Positions 48,455-57,927 of a stretch of DNA of 64,000 nt are shown here, piece after piece. Within the stretch, counting starts at the first letter, position 1; every line of letters begins with the position of its first letter. The notes beneath the pieces are model-generated. The model did no database searches and was not told the DNA's origin. It saw nothing but the letters and a program-made list of their open reading frames with translations. The stretch is from VRUE01 sp963737575 (GTDB lineage: Bacteria; Actinomycetota; Thermoleophilia; Solirubrobacterales; 70-9), in assembly GCA_963737575.1 (NCBI GenBank), contig CAVTTJ010000007.1:1-64000 (forward strand), given 5' to 3'. The position numbers were made by a program, and so were the translations under genes.

Positions 48455-48977
48455 GCTGCGATCGGCCGGGCGGCCGCTTGAGGACGAGGACGTCGCGGAA
48501 CTCGGTCGCGAACATCGTCAGCTGCAGTGGGTCGGGCATGCCCTTCCCGTTGGTGTGGCCATCGCGGGCGAGGCCGAAGAGGTTCTCGATCATCAGGATG
48601 AAGCGGTCACCGTCGGAGACGAAGACCCTGGCGGCGGCCTCCTCGTCCTGGCTGGCGTTCCACCAGTCGTGCCAGCTCCCGCGCGGGATCTCGACCGAGT
48701 CGCCGGGGCCCGCTACCGATTCCTCTCCGTTCAGCTTGAACGCGATCCGGCCCGCGGTGACCGTGAACCGCTCGTCGAAGCGATCGTGGACGTGCTCGCC
48801 GACGACCGCGCCACCGGGCCACACGTGGAGCTCGACCTCGAGTGAGGGGTCGTCGCGTTCCCACGGGGCCTTGAGCAGGATCCCGCGCTCGCCGGTGACC
48901 GGGTTCTCGACCGAATCGCCGACGGAGTACGGCTCACTCGGGGCCGGCAGGACCTCGGGGTGGCTCACGGGCGGCAT
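48435..48977 (-). CDS. Cupin domain-containing protein
   Basis: This 180-residue protein has a single cupin barrel: motif 1 GEHVHDRFDERFTVTAG (HxHx4E metal set, residue about 63) and motif 2 GDSVEIPRGSWHDWWNAS (His, about 100). The C-terminal helix may aid dimerisation. ATG 48977 is used; a GTG 15 nt inside is possible. It lies between purC and purS on the opposite strand, the second unrelated gene in the purine cluster. It could be a dioxygenase or isomerase; the substrate is unknown. Confidence 0.85.
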   Translation of the reverse strand: MPPVSHPEVLPAPSEPYSVGDSVENPVTGERGILLKAPWERDDPSLEVELHVWPGGAVVGEHVHDRFDERFTVTAGRIAFKLNGEESVAGPGDSVEIPRGSWHDWWNASQDEEAAARVFVSDGDRFILMIENLFGLARDGHTNGKGMPDPLQLTMFATEFRDVLVLKRPPGRSQLRTSAR

Positions 48978-49020
48978 CGTAGACGCCGGGGCCGCGGGGC
49001 GGATCGCTAGATTGGGATCC

Positions 49021-49248
49021 GTGAAGGCGCGCGTCCTGATCCGGCCGAAGGAGGGCATCCTCGATCCCCAGGGCAAGGCGGTCGAGCGGGCGCTGCCGGC
49101 GCTCGGCTTCGAGGGGATCGAGCACGTGCGGGTCGGGCGCATGGTCGAGCTCGAGGCGGAGGATCCCGAGCGGCTCTCGGAGCTCTGCTCGAAGCTGCTC
49201 GCGAACCCGCTGATCGAGGATTTCGAGATCGAACAGGTTGATGCCTGA
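49021..49248 (+). CDS. purS: FGAM synthase, PurS subunit
   Basis: This 75-residue protein has the PurS dimer fold: KARVLIRPKEGILDPQGKAV, ALPALGFEGIEHVRVGRMVE and PLIEDFEIE. It bridges PurL and PurQ and helps ammonia channelling in the separate-subunit FGAM synthase. The start is GTG 49021. It lies directly upstream of purQ and purL, as expected. Confidence 0.95.
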   Translation: MKARVLIRPKEGILDPQGKAVERALPALGFEGIEHVRVGRMVELEAEDPERLSELCSKLLANPLIEDFEIEQVDA

Positions 49249-49278
49249 CCAAGCCGGCCCCGACGGTGGCGGCGCTCT

Positions 49279-49908
49279 GTGAAGTGGGGGGTGCTCCAGT
49301 TCCCCGGCTCCTGCGACGAGCGGGACGCGCTCCACGCCTGCTCCCTGGCCGGCAAGGCGAGGCTCATCTGGCATGAGGATCGCGACCTCGGGGCCCTCGA
49401 CGCCGTCGTCGTGCCCGGCGGCTTCTCCTACGGCGACTACCTCAGGGCCGGGGCGATCGCCCGCTTCTCGCCGGCGATGGAGTCGGTCGCCGAGTTCGCC
49501 GCCGGCGGCGGGTCGGTGCTCGGGATCTGCAACGGGTTCCAGGTGCTCTGCGAGGCAGGGCTGCTGCCGGGGGCGCTGCTGCGGAACGAGGACCTGCGGT
49601 TCGTCTGCCGCCAGGTCGATCTGATCGATGCCGACGGCGCCAGCCTCTCGATCCCCGTCAAGCACGGCGAAGGCCGCTACTGGGCCCCTGAGGAGATGCT
49701 CGACGAGATCGAGGCGCGCGGCCAGGTCGCATATCGCTACGCGCCCGGGCAGAACCCGAACGGCTCCTCGCGCGACATCGCCGGCGTCAGCAACGAGGCC
49801 GGCAACGTCCTCGGCCTGATGCCCCACCCCGAGCACGCCGTCGACTCACTTACGGGCTCCGAGGACGGATTGAGGGTCTTCGAGCGCATGGCCGGAGCCG
49901 TGGCGTGA
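49279..49908 (+). CDS. purQ: FGAM synthase, glutaminase subunit PurQ
   Basis: This 209-residue class I glutamine amidotransferase has the nucleophile in GICNGFQVLCEAG (residue about 86) and the catalytic His-Glu in LMPHPEHAVD (about 187); VVPGGFSYGDYLRAGAIA is the PurQ signature. It feeds ammonia to PurL. GTG 49279; its stop overlaps the purL start. Confidence 0.97.
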   Translation: MKWGVLQFPGSCDERDALHACSLAGKARLIWHEDRDLGALDAVVVPGGFSYGDYLRAGAIARFSPAMESVAEFAAGGGSVLGICNGFQVLCEAGLLPGALLRNEDLRFVCRQVDLIDADGASLSIPVKHGEGRYWAPEEMLDEIEARGQVAYRYAPGQNPNGSSRDIAGVSNEAGNVLGLMPHPEHAVDSLTGSEDGLRVFERMAGAVA

Positions 49909-52088
49909 CCGTCGAGACCGCCAAACACCGTGAGCTGGGACTCACCGACTCCGAGTACGAGCTGATCGTCGAGAAGCTCGGGCGCGAGCCGAACGACGTC
50001 GAGTTGGCGATGTTCAGTCTGCTCTGGTCCGAGCACTGCGCCTACAAGCACTCGCGCAAGCTGCTGCGGCGGCTGCCGACCGAGGGCGAGCGGGTCGTGA
50101 TGGGGCCGGGTGAGAATGCCGGCGCGGTCGACATCGGCAACGGGCAGGCGATCGCCTTCAAGGTCGAGTCCCACAACCACCCGAGCGCGGTCGAACCGTT
50201 CGAGGGGGCGGCGACCGGCGTCGGCGGCATCCTCCGCGACGTCTTCGCGCTCGGGGCGCGGCCGATCGCGATCCTCGACAGCCTTCGCTTCGGCGAGCTC
50301 GACTCCGAGCGCTCGCGGTTCCTCCTCGACGGCGCGGTGCGCGGGATCGGCCACTACGGCAACTCGATCGGGGTCGCGACGGTCGGCGGCGAGATCTACT
50401 TCGAGGCCCCCTACGAGCACAACTGCCTCGTCAACGCGATGTGCGTCGGGATCGCGCGCCAGGAGGAGATGGTGCGGGCGGCGGCCGCCGGGGTCGGCAA
50501 TGCGGTCGTCCTGATGGGCGCCTCCACAGGGCGCGACGGCATCGGCGGCGCCTCGGTGCTGGCCTCGGCCGAGCTCGGCGAGGGCGACGAGGCGAAGCGG
50601 CCGACCGTCCAGATCGGCGACCCATTCGAGGAGTCGAAGCTGCTCGAGTGCTGCCTCGAGCTGTTGAAGAAGGACCTCCTGGTCTCGCTTCAGGACCTCG
50701 GCGCCGCGGGCCTCACCTCCTCAGCAGGGGAGATGGCGGCTGCCGGCGGCGTCGGGATCGACCTCGACCTCAGCCGGGTGCCGCTGCGCGAGGCTGACAT
50801 GGAGCCGTTCGAAATCATGGTCTCGGAGTCGCAGGAGCGGATGCTCGCCGTCGTCGAGCCGGCGAAGGTCGCCGAGGTGCTCGCGGTCTGCGAGAAGTGG
50901 CAGACCGGGGCGGCGGAGGTCGGCGTGGTGACGGACACCGGCGCGATCCGGATCCTGCGCGGCGAGGACGTGGTCGGCGACATGCCGGTCGAGGCGCTCG
51001 TCGACGGCTGCCCGCTCTACGACCTCGACCCGGTCGAGCCGGAGGGATGGATCTATGGGAATCGGACGACGCTGGACGCAGGCGCGTCGGCCGCGGAGAC
51101 GCTGCTGGCGCTGCTCTCGTCGCCGAGCATCGCCTCGAAGCGGTGGGCCTTCGAGCAGTACGACTCTGTCGTCGGCTCGCGCACGGGGCGGCGTCCGGAG
51201 TCGGCCGACGCCGCCGTCCTTGCCATTCCCGAGGCGGGGAACGCGATCGCGGTCTCGATCGACGGCAACGGCCGCCGGGTCGCCTGCGACCCCCACGCCG
51301 GTACCGTCGAGGCCGTCCTCGAGTGCGCCCAGAACCTGGCCTGCGTCGGTGCCGAGCCGCTCGGCGTAACCAACTGCCTCAACTTCGGCAACCCGGAGAA
51401 GCCCGCGGGCGCCTGGCAGCTGGACCGATCCGTGTCCGGTCTGGCGGAGGCCTGCGAGGCGCTCGGCGTCCCGGTCGTAGGCGGCAACGTCTCCCTCTAC
51501 AACGAGGGGCTCGAGGGGCCGATCTACCCGACCCCGGTGATCGGGATGGTCGGCGAACTGCCGGACGCCGCAGCGGCGGTTGGGAGCGCCTTCGCCGGCG
51601 AGGGTCAGGCGATTGCCCTGCTCGGGCCGTTCGCCCCCTCGCTCCGGGGCTCGGAGCTGGCGAAGCAGCGCGGCGCGCTCGGAATGGGCCTGCCGGAGCC
51701 GGACATCGCCGCGGTCGCGGCCGCCTGCGCGGCGCTTCGCGACGGCGTCCGCAGCGGCCGAGTGTCCTCTGCTCACGACGTCAGCGACGGCGGCCTCGCT
51801 TGCGCTCTCGCCGAGTGCGCGATCGCGGCCGGGATCGGCTGCCGGGTCGATCTCTCAGCACTGCTCGAGCGCGGCCTCTCCGCCGAGGAGGCACTCTTCG
51901 GCGAAGCGCTCGGCGGCTTCGTCATCGGCGGCAGCCGGGCAGACCTCGAGGCTCTGGGCCCCCGGGTCGCCCTGCTCGGCGAGACGGGCGGCTCTGCGTT
52001 GGAGATCGTCGCCGGCGGCGATTCGCTGACGATCGGGGTGGCGGAGGCAGCCGCCGCCTGGACCTCGCTCGCGACCCGTTTCTCGTGA
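49905..52088 (+). CDS. purL: FGAM synthase, synthetase subunit PurL
   Basis: This 727-residue small-type PurL carries out the ATP-dependent amidation of FGAR. The N-terminus has LLWSEHCAYKHSRKLL and VESHNHPSAVEPFEGAATGVGGI. The second half repeats the AIRS-like fold (DPHAGTVEAVLECAQNLACV, VVGGNVSLYNE, DVSDGGLACALAE). GTG 49905 overlaps the purQ stop. After it, the purine order is interrupted by about 4.3 kb of secreted-protein genes. Confidence 0.97.
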   Translation: MTVETAKHRELGLTDSEYELIVEKLGREPNDVELAMFSLLWSEHCAYKHSRKLLRRLPTEGERVVMGPGENAGAVDIGNGQAIAFKVESHNHPSAVEPFEGAATGVGGILRDVFALGARPIAILDSLRFGELDSERSRFLLDGAVRGIGHYGNSIGVATVGGEIYFEAPYEHNCLVNAMCVGIARQEEMVRAAAAGVGNAVVLMGASTGRDGIGGASVLASAELGEGDEAKRPTVQIGDPFEESKLLECCLELLKKDLLVSLQDLGAAGLTSSAGEMAAAGGVGIDLDLSRVPLREADMEPFEIMVSESQERMLAVVEPAKVAEVLAVCEKWQTGAAEVGVVTDTGAIRILRGEDVVGDMPVEALVDGCPLYDLDPVEPEGWIYGNRTTLDAGASAAETLLALLSSPSIASKRWAFEQYDSVVGSRTGRRPESADAAVLAIPEAGNAIAVSIDGNGRRVACDPHAGTVEAVLECAQNLACVGAEPLGVTNCLNFGNPEKPAGAWQLDRSVSGLAEACEALGVPVVGGNVSLYNEGLEGPIYPTPVIGMVGELPDAAAAVGSAFAGEGQAIALLGPFAPSLRGSELAKQRGALGMGLPEPDIAAVAAACAALRDGVRSGRVSSAHDVSDGGLACALAECAIAAGIGCRVDLSALLERGLSAEEALFGEALGGFVIGGSRADLEALGPRVALLGETGGSALEIVAGGDSLTIGVAEAAAAWTSLATRFS

Positions 52089-52193
52089 TGTCCGATTAAA
52101 GAGTCAGGCTCGGTTCGTCGAAGGTACGGCAGGCCCGTGTTCGGGCTGCGTGTGTCCACCTGATTGTCACCAAAAGGCGGCGAGGAGCGAAGG

Positions 52194-53123
52194 ATGAGCA
52201 AGCGCGTTGGGGTTCTGGCCACTGCGATCGCGATGCTGGGCGTTGTCGCCCTGCCGTCGCCCGCCTCGGCCTCGGTCGAATTCGGCGACAACTGCACCGT
52301 CAACAACGATCTCACCACTCCGTTCACGCTGTTCGAGATCTCGAATCCGGCGAACACGATGCCGACGGCCGCGCCGACCGCGGGCGTCATCACCCAGTTG
52401 AAGATGAACGTGATCCCGGCTCCGGTCGCGTTCCCCATGATCTTCAGGGTCGCCGAACCCGCGGCGCCGGGCCAGTACCGGCTGGTGGGCGAATCGCAAC
52501 AGACCGTCACCGGCGGCGCCAACTCGTTCGACGTGCGGATCCCGGTCGGAGCCGGCGTCAGGCTCGGTCTCGCGGCGGCGTTCGAAGAAGACAGCCTCAA
52601 GTGTGAATCGGCGGCGAGCCAGATCGCGGGCCTCGTCGGCAACCCGGGAATCGGCAACACGGCGCCGGTGATCGAAGGTCCCGCCCCATTCCGCGTCCCC
52701 GTCTTCGCGCGACTCGAGCCCGATGCGGACCACGACGGATTCGGCGATGAGACTCAGGACAAATGCCCGCAGAGCGCCGCTTCCCAGATCGCCTGCCCGA
52801 GCATCACGATCGACTCCGTCTCGGTGGCGGGGAAGAGCGCCGTGACCGTATACGTCTCGGTCAGCTCCGACGCCCCGGTGGCGGTGAGCGGGTCGGTGAA
52901 GCTCGCCAAGGGCAAACCGCTGACCCTGAAAGCGCCGGCGAAAACCCTCTCACCCGGGCCGCTCGGCAAATTCAAGCTCAAGTTCTCGGCGAAGCTGAAG
53001 GCGAGCCTGAAGGAACTCGAGCCGGGCAAATCGCTGAAGCTCAAGATCAAGGCAAGCGCGACAAACGTCGCCGGTGTGGTGAGCACCGACAACTCGAAGG
53101 TGACGCTCAAGGGCCAGGGCTAG
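52194..53123 (+). CDS. Secreted two-domain protein with TSP3-like calcium loop (paralog 1)
   Basis: This 309-residue protein from ATG 52194 (GAGGAGCGAAGG upstream) has a signal peptide (GVLATAIAMLGVVALPSPASA). Domain 1 is beta-rich to about residue 170. A conserved Asp-rich linker, EPDADHDGFGDETQDKCPQS (about residues 175-194), resembles a thrombospondin type 3 calcium repeat. A Lys-rich Ig-like domain 2 ends VSTDNSKVTLKGQG. Three more paralogs follow. Calcium binding is inferred from the D.D.DG.GDE pattern; function unknown. Its stop shares CTAG with the acylphosphatase. Confidence 0.75.
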   Translation: MSKRVGVLATAIAMLGVVALPSPASASVEFGDNCTVNNDLTTPFTLFEISNPANTMPTAAPTAGVITQLKMNVIPAPVAFPMIFRVAEPAAPGQYRLVGESQQTVTGGANSFDVRIPVGAGVRLGLAAAFEEDSLKCESAASQIAGLVGNPGIGNTAPVIEGPAPFRVPVFARLEPDADHDGFGDETQDKCPQSAASQIACPSITIDSVSVAGKSAVTVYVSVSSDAPVAVSGSVKLAKGKPLTLKAPAKTLSPGPLGKFKLKFSAKLKASLKELEPGKSLKLKIKASATNVAGVVSTDNSKVTLKGQG

Positions 53124-53401
53124 CGGATCTCGAATCCGCTGAGGCCGTGAGGCTTTTCGTCCTCCACCTCGACCCTCTCGACGTGCGCACCCCGGGGTCC
53201 CTCGCGGCAGAACGCGAGCATCGATTCGACAGCGTCGGCCTCGCCCTCGAACACCGCCTCGACGGTGCCGTCGGGACGGTTTCGGACCCAGCCGGCGACG
53301 CCAAGGGCCGCCGCGCCGCGCCGCACCTCTTCGCGGAAGAAGACGCCCTGGACATGGCCGTGGATGATCGCCCGCCTGCGGATCGGACAACTATGTCGAA
53401 T
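53120..53401 (-). CDS. Acylphosphatase (start uncertain)
   Basis: A complete acylphosphatase domain is seen: RAIIHGHVQGVFFREEVRR with the catalytic Arg, GVAGWVRNRPDGTVEAVFEG with the catalytic Asn, and a C-terminal strand GLSGFEIR. The frame has no ATG, GTG or TTG just upstream of the domain; ATT 53401 is shown as the limit. TTG 53390 is one frame away and would read MSD directly into the domain if one C were removed. It hydrolyses acyl phosphates in the cytoplasm. It lies opposite to and between two of the TSP3-like genes. Confidence 0.8.
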   Translation of the reverse strand: MRHSCPIRRRAIIHGHVQGVFFREEVRRGAAALGVAGWVRNRPDGTVEAVFEGEADAVESMLAFCREGPRGAHVERVEVEDEKPHGLSGFEIR

Positions 53402-53432
53402 CGAATCCTGGGCCGGAGGGTTTGAGCCAACG

Positions 53433-54389
53433 ATGACCCTGCGCCGCGCCCCGAAGGCCGTCGTCGCGCTCGCGGCGGCGATCCTCGCCGTTCTCGCTCT
53501 CGGCGCGGCCGGCGCCTCGGCCGCCGAGGAAGTCGGCAGCACCTGCGTCGCCAACGCAAGCCGGCCGAACTCGACCGCGATCGTCCTCTACACCAACGGC
53601 GCCCTGCACCCGCAGCCGAACGTGATTCCCGCCGGAGTCATCACCCGCTGGAAGGTGCAGGCAACCGCGGGCCAGGCGCCGATCGCTCAGCAGCTGGTGG
53701 TCAACCGCCAGGTCGGCGAACAGGACGACTCCAAGGTGGGCGAGAGCGCGATCGAGATGGTCGGCCCCGGCCTCAATGAATTCGCGACCCGCGTACCGGC
53801 GCCCGAGTACGCCCACGTCGGCCTCACCGGTCCCGACGGCGCGCTCTATTGCGACCACGTCGACATGGACACCGCCGGGCTCGTCGAAGGCCCTTGGGCG
53901 ATCGGCGAGACCCGCCACTTCGGCGTCGCCGTCAACGCCAGCGTCCCGGTCGTCGCCGTCATCGAGCCCGACCGCGACGGTGACGGCTACGGCGACGAAA
54001 CCCAGGACGGCTGCCCGCAGAGCGCCCTCTACCAATCGGGCTGCCCACTGGTCGACATCAGCGCGGTCGCGCACGCGAGGGCGGGTTCGATCATCGTCGA
54101 CGTCACTCCGTCGGCGGAGGCGAAAACCTACGCTTGGGGCAAGGTCGGGCTGGCGACCAGGCCGAAGCGTCGGAGCGCCGACCTCGGCCCGACGAAATAC
54201 AAATGGCTGGCGGGAGGCGTGGCGACGAGGATCAAGCTCCCGCTCCCGAAAGCTCTCATCCGTCAGCTCAATCACACCCCGCCGCGGGAATCCCTGTGGG
54301 CAAAGGTCTTCGTCCACACGATGGACCTGGCCGGACGACCGTCCACCCGCAGGCTCAATGTGAGGCTGAGAGGCCGAAGCAGGGGCTAG
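53433..54389 (+). CDS. Secreted two-domain protein with TSP3-like calcium loop (paralog 2)
   Basis: This 318-residue paralog of 52194 has a signal peptide (VVALAAAILAVLALGAAGASA), an N-terminal domain beginning EEVGSTCVANASRPNSTAIV, the linker EPDRDGDGYGDETQDGCPQS near residue 178, and a C-terminal domain ending STRRLNVRLRGRSRG. N-terminal Cys residues are shared with the other copies and may form a disulfide. It is 9 nt upstream of paralog 3, so the two are probably cotranscribed. Confidence 0.75.
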   Translation: MTLRRAPKAVVALAAAILAVLALGAAGASAAEEVGSTCVANASRPNSTAIVLYTNGALHPQPNVIPAGVITRWKVQATAGQAPIAQQLVVNRQVGEQDDSKVGESAIEMVGPGLNEFATRVPAPEYAHVGLTGPDGALYCDHVDMDTAGLVEGPWAIGETRHFGVAVNASVPVVAVIEPDRDGDGYGDETQDGCPQSALYQSGCPLVDISAVAHARAGSIIVDVTPSAEAKTYAWGKVGLATRPKRRSADLGPTKYKWLAGGVATRIKLPLPKALIRQLNHTPPRESLWAKVFVHTMDLAGRPSTRRLNVRLRGRSRG

Positions 54390-54398
54390 GCTGCGCGG

Positions 54399-55373
54399 AT
54401 GTCCGTCCCCCGCGGCCTCGCGATCGCAGGCACCGCTATCGCGGCCGTGCTGCTGGCGCCGTCGGCCGCGGGCGCCGCGACCGAAGTGGGGAACGAATGC
54501 GGGGCCGAACGCCAGGCGGGCAGCTTCGTCGAAGTCCCGGAGTCGCTCGCGCCGGGCGCCGGCGGGCTGCCATTGACCGTGCCGAGCGAAGGGGTCCTGA
54601 CCAGCTGGAGGATCAAATCGCTGAGCCCGGCCGCGGCGCCCGCCCGGCTCGGCGTCTTCAGGACGATCGAACCGGGCAAATTCCAGCTGGTCGCTGCGAG
54701 CGGCGAGGAATCGGCGGGATTCGGCACGAACACGTTCAAGACCAGAGTCGCGGTGAAGACGGGTGACCGCTTCGGGACGATTCCCGCCGGCGGCGGCTTC
54801 TTCACCTGCGTCACCGGCAACATCGAAGACCACTCGTGGGCCTACGACGGCGCGGTCGCGGTCGGAGCAAGCTACGTGTTCAACGCGGGGAGCCTGACTC
54901 GGGTGCCGATCGTCGGCGTCGTCGAGCCCGATGTCGACGACGACGGCTACGGAGACGAAACCCAGGACAAATGCCCGCGCAGCGCGAGCTCGATCGCTCC
55001 ATGCCCCCTCGTAACCACCACCTTCACCGCAAAGCCGAAGGGGAACGCGATCATCGCGGCGGTCAAGGTCAGCTCCGAGGCCTCGGTCCAGGTCTTCGGC
55101 CAGGTCAGCTGGCAGGTCAGGGGCAAGCCGAAGACGAGCGCCCGAAACCACGGCCTGACCGTCGGGATCAGCGCCGGCGGACCGAGGACGGTCTCGGCGG
55201 GAGAAGAAGGGCAGTACAAGCTGCCGTTCTCGAAGCCGATCCTGCGCCGGCTCGGCCGGATCACCCACAAGCAGGCGCTGACGGCACTGCTCACCGTCCG
55301 CACGACGGACCTCGCCGGAAAGATCACCGACCAGCGCCGGCGGCTCAAATTGAAGGGGCGCGCGGGCGCGTAG
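54399..55373 (+). CDS. Secreted two-domain protein with TSP3-like calcium loop (paralog 3)
   Basis: 324 residues: signal peptide (GLAIAGTAIAAVLLAPSAAGA), N-terminal domain with TEVGNECGAERQAGSFVEVP, linker EPDVDDDGYGDETQDKCPRS near residue 176, and a C-terminal domain ending TDQRRRLKLKGRAGA. The same conserved linker position as in the other copies suggests a rigid calcium-bound hinge, by inference. It is 18 nt upstream of paralog 4. Confidence 0.75.
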   Translation: MSVPRGLAIAGTAIAAVLLAPSAAGAATEVGNECGAERQAGSFVEVPESLAPGAGGLPLTVPSEGVLTSWRIKSLSPAAAPARLGVFRTIEPGKFQLVAASGEESAGFGTNTFKTRVAVKTGDRFGTIPAGGGFFTCVTGNIEDHSWAYDGAVAVGASYVFNAGSLTRVPIVGVVEPDVDDDGYGDETQDKCPRSASSIAPCPLVTTTFTAKPKGNAIIAAVKVSSEASVQVFGQVSWQVRGKPKTSARNHGLTVGISAGGPRTVSAGEEGQYKLPFSKPILRRLGRITHKQALTALLTVRTTDLAGKITDQRRRLKLKGRAGA

Positions 55374-55391
55374 GCGGTTACCCTTCCAGGA

Positions 55392-56357
55392 ATGCGATGG
55401 GGATTTGGAGCGGTCGTCGCGATGCTGGGAGTGCTGCTGCTCGTGCCTGCCGCCTCGGCCTCGACCCAGGTTGGAAACGTCTGCGAAGGGAGCAAAGAGG
55501 CGACCAACGCGCTCCTGATCCAGCTGGAAAATGCATCCAGCGCGCTTCCGATCGAAGCGCCGGCCGGCGTTGTGACGGAATGGAAGGTGACCTCCACCGT
55601 GCAGACCACTCAGCGGCTGAAGGTCGTCGCCCCGACCGGGCCGGAAGACGAGTACCGCGTGGTCACCGAAACAGACGAAAAGAACATCACCCCCGGAATT
55701 AACGTCTTCTCCGCCCGAATTCCCGTCCCGGCGGGAGCCCGATTCGGCCTCTTCGCCCCCGCTCCGTCCGGCGGCCTCTTCTGTGAAAGCCTCAAACCCG
55801 CAGACGTGATGGGCTTCCACTCCGGCAATCTGATCTCCACCGACGCGCCCGAAGTGTTCGGCCCAGCCAAAGCCGACCGCGTCGCCGTGTCGGCCGTGGT
55901 CGAGCCCGACCTCGATGGCGACGGGTTCGGCGACGAGACTCAGGACAAATGCCCGCAGAGTCCGCTTTCCAGGCAGCGTGCCCGCAGATCGGCCTCGAAG
56001 TCTTTCCGGTTGCCGAAAAGAGCTCGGTGACCCTGATCGTTATCGCCGATCACGAAGCGCCGGTCGCCGTCTCTGCGTCCGTGGTCACCCCCAAAGCCCC
56101 GAAGGCGAAGAAGCAGCAGAAGCGAGCATCGAGCTCGGCGAGGGTGACGATCGCCGGCGGCACCCAGACCGTCGTCCCGAACCACCTCGTCCAGTACAAG
56201 CTCAAATTCCCCTCGAAGCTGAAGTCGGAGCTGAAGTCGCTGCCCGCGAAGAAGTCGGTGCCGCTGACGATCATCGCGACCGCGACGAACCTAGTCGGCC
56301 AGACCACGAGCCTCGACCACGACGGTCAAGCTCAAGGGCCAGGCCAAGTCGAAGTAG
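55392..56357 (+). pseudogene. Secreted two-domain protein with TSP3-like calcium loop (paralog 4), two frameshifts
   Basis: ATG 55392 starts a signal peptide (AVVAMLGVLLLVPAASAS) and a domain with TQVGNVCEGSKEATNALL. The linker EPDLDGDGFGDETQDKCPQS (residue about 172) is intact. The frame then breaks at about 55962 (one base missing), continues FQAACPQIGLEVFPVAEKSS, and breaks again near 56311 (one extra base) before the usual ending TVKLKGQAKSK at 56357. Since the ending matches the paralogs only after both corrections, the gene was recently intact or the indels are sequence errors. Confidence 0.65.
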
Positions 56358-56427
56358 CCACCCTCAGCCGGGTCTCCGATCCCACCCCGTTGCTACCCTG
56401 CCGGGGTAGGCGATCCGCCTGCGCGTC

Positions 56428-57903
56428 ATGTCCCCGAGCCAACGAGGAAAGCGCGCCTCTCTCTTGAACGACCTGCCTCTCACCGAGCGCGATGGACCGC
56501 GTGATGAGTGCGGTGTGTTCGGCGTATACGCCCCGGGGCACGACGTCGCCCGGCTCTCCTACTTCGGGCTCTACGCGCTCCAGCACCGCGGCCAGGAGTC
56601 GGCGGGGATCGCGACCTGCGAGGGCGGGCACATCACGACAATGCGCGACTCCGGGCTCGTCTCCCAGGTCTTCGACGAGGAGAAGCTGCGGGCGCTCGAG
56701 GGCGATATGGCGATCGGCCACGTCCGCTACTCGACCACCGGCGGCGGCTCGTGGGAGAACGCGCAACCGGTCTGGCGCGACGACGGCCGCGAGATCGCCC
56801 TCGCCCACAACGGCAACCTGACCAACGCGGTCGAGCTCTGGGGCGAGCTGAAGGAGAAGGGGATCTCCTTCCGCGGCACCTCCGACTCGGAGATCATCGC
56901 CGCGCTCCTCTCCTCCAACGGCGGCCGTTACATCGAGGACGTCGTAGCCGACGTGATGCCGCGGCTGCGCGGCGCCTACTCAACGGTGGCGATGACGAAG
57001 CGGGCGATCGTCGCCTTCCGCGACCCGCACGGGGTCCGGCCGCTCTCGCTGGGGCGGCTCGGCGAGCGCTTCGTCGTTGCCTCGGAGAGCTGCGCCTTCG
57101 ACATCGTCGGCGCCGAGCTCCTGCGCGAGATCCGCCCCGGTGAAATGGTCTCGCTGACCGAGCGCGGGCTCGAGACCCGCCAGGTGATCCGCGCCTCGCG
57201 GGCCGCGACCTGCGTCTTCGAGCACATCTACTTCTCGCGCCCCGACAGCCGGCTCGAGGGCAAGGTCCTGCAGGAGGTGCGCGGGAAGATGGGCGAGATC
57301 CTCTGGCGCGAGGCGCCGGTCGACGCCGACCTCGTGATCTCGGTCCCCGACTCCGGCAACCCCGCCGCCGGCGGCGTCGCGCGGGCCTCGGGGCTGCCCC
57401 GCGACGACGGCCTGATCAAGAACCGCTACGTCGCCCGGACCTTCATCCAGCCCGGGCAGGAGCTTCGCAAGCGCGGCCTGCGGCTGAAGTTCAACCCGTT
57501 GCCGGAGATCGTCGCCGGGAGGCGGATCGTCGTGGTCGACGACTCGATCGTCCGCGGCAACACGACCCGCCAGATCGTCGGGATGCTGCGCGAGGCCGGG
57601 GCCAGCGAGGTCCATTTACGGATCAGCGCCCCGCCGATCCGCCACCCATGCCACTACGGGATCGACATGTCGACCCGCGAGGAGATGATCGCCCACACCC
57701 GGACGATCGAGGAGATCGCCGACGAGCTCGGCGCCGACTCGCTCGCCTACCTCTCGATGGAGGGCGTCTACGAGGCGATCGGCGGCTCACCCGAAGACCA
57801 CTGCGACGCCTGCTTCACCGGCCACTACCCCCTCGGCGACCCCGACGACGCGAACGGCAAGTTCGCGCTCGAGGACATCGCCGTCGTTCCCGCCGGCTCC
57901 TGA
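56428..57903 (+). CDS. purF: Amidophosphoribosyltransferase
   Basis: This 491-residue enzyme commits PRPP to purine synthesis. A propeptide ends before the nucleophile Cys in CGVFGVYAPG (residue about 29). The glutaminase domain has YALQHRGQESAGIAT and GHVRYSTTGGGSWENAQP, and the PRTase loop is VVVDDSIVRGNTTRQI (residue about 368). C-terminal cysteines (DHCDACFTGHYP) and an internal Cys suit the iron-sulfur type. ATG 56428 is used; TTG 56464 would give a shorter propeptide. Confidence 0.96.
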   Translation: MSPSQRGKRASLLNDLPLTERDGPRDECGVFGVYAPGHDVARLSYFGLYALQHRGQESAGIATCEGGHITTMRDSGLVSQVFDEEKLRALEGDMAIGHVRYSTTGGGSWENAQPVWRDDGREIALAHNGNLTNAVELWGELKEKGISFRGTSDSEIIAALLSSNGGRYIEDVVADVMPRLRGAYSTVAMTKRAIVAFRDPHGVRPLSLGRLGERFVVASESCAFDIVGAELLREIRPGEMVSLTERGLETRQVIRASRAATCVFEHIYFSRPDSRLEGKVLQEVRGKMGEILWREAPVDADLVISVPDSGNPAAGGVARASGLPRDDGLIKNRYVARTFIQPGQELRKRGLRLKFNPLPEIVAGRRIVVVDDSIVRGNTTRQIVGMLREAGASEVHLRISAPPIRHPCHYGIDMSTREEMIAHTRTIEEIADELGADSLAYLSMEGVYEAIGGSPEDHCDACFTGHYPLGDPDDANGKFALEDIAVVPAGS

Positions 57904-57927
57904 GTCTCGCAACGAGCCGCAGATGCG

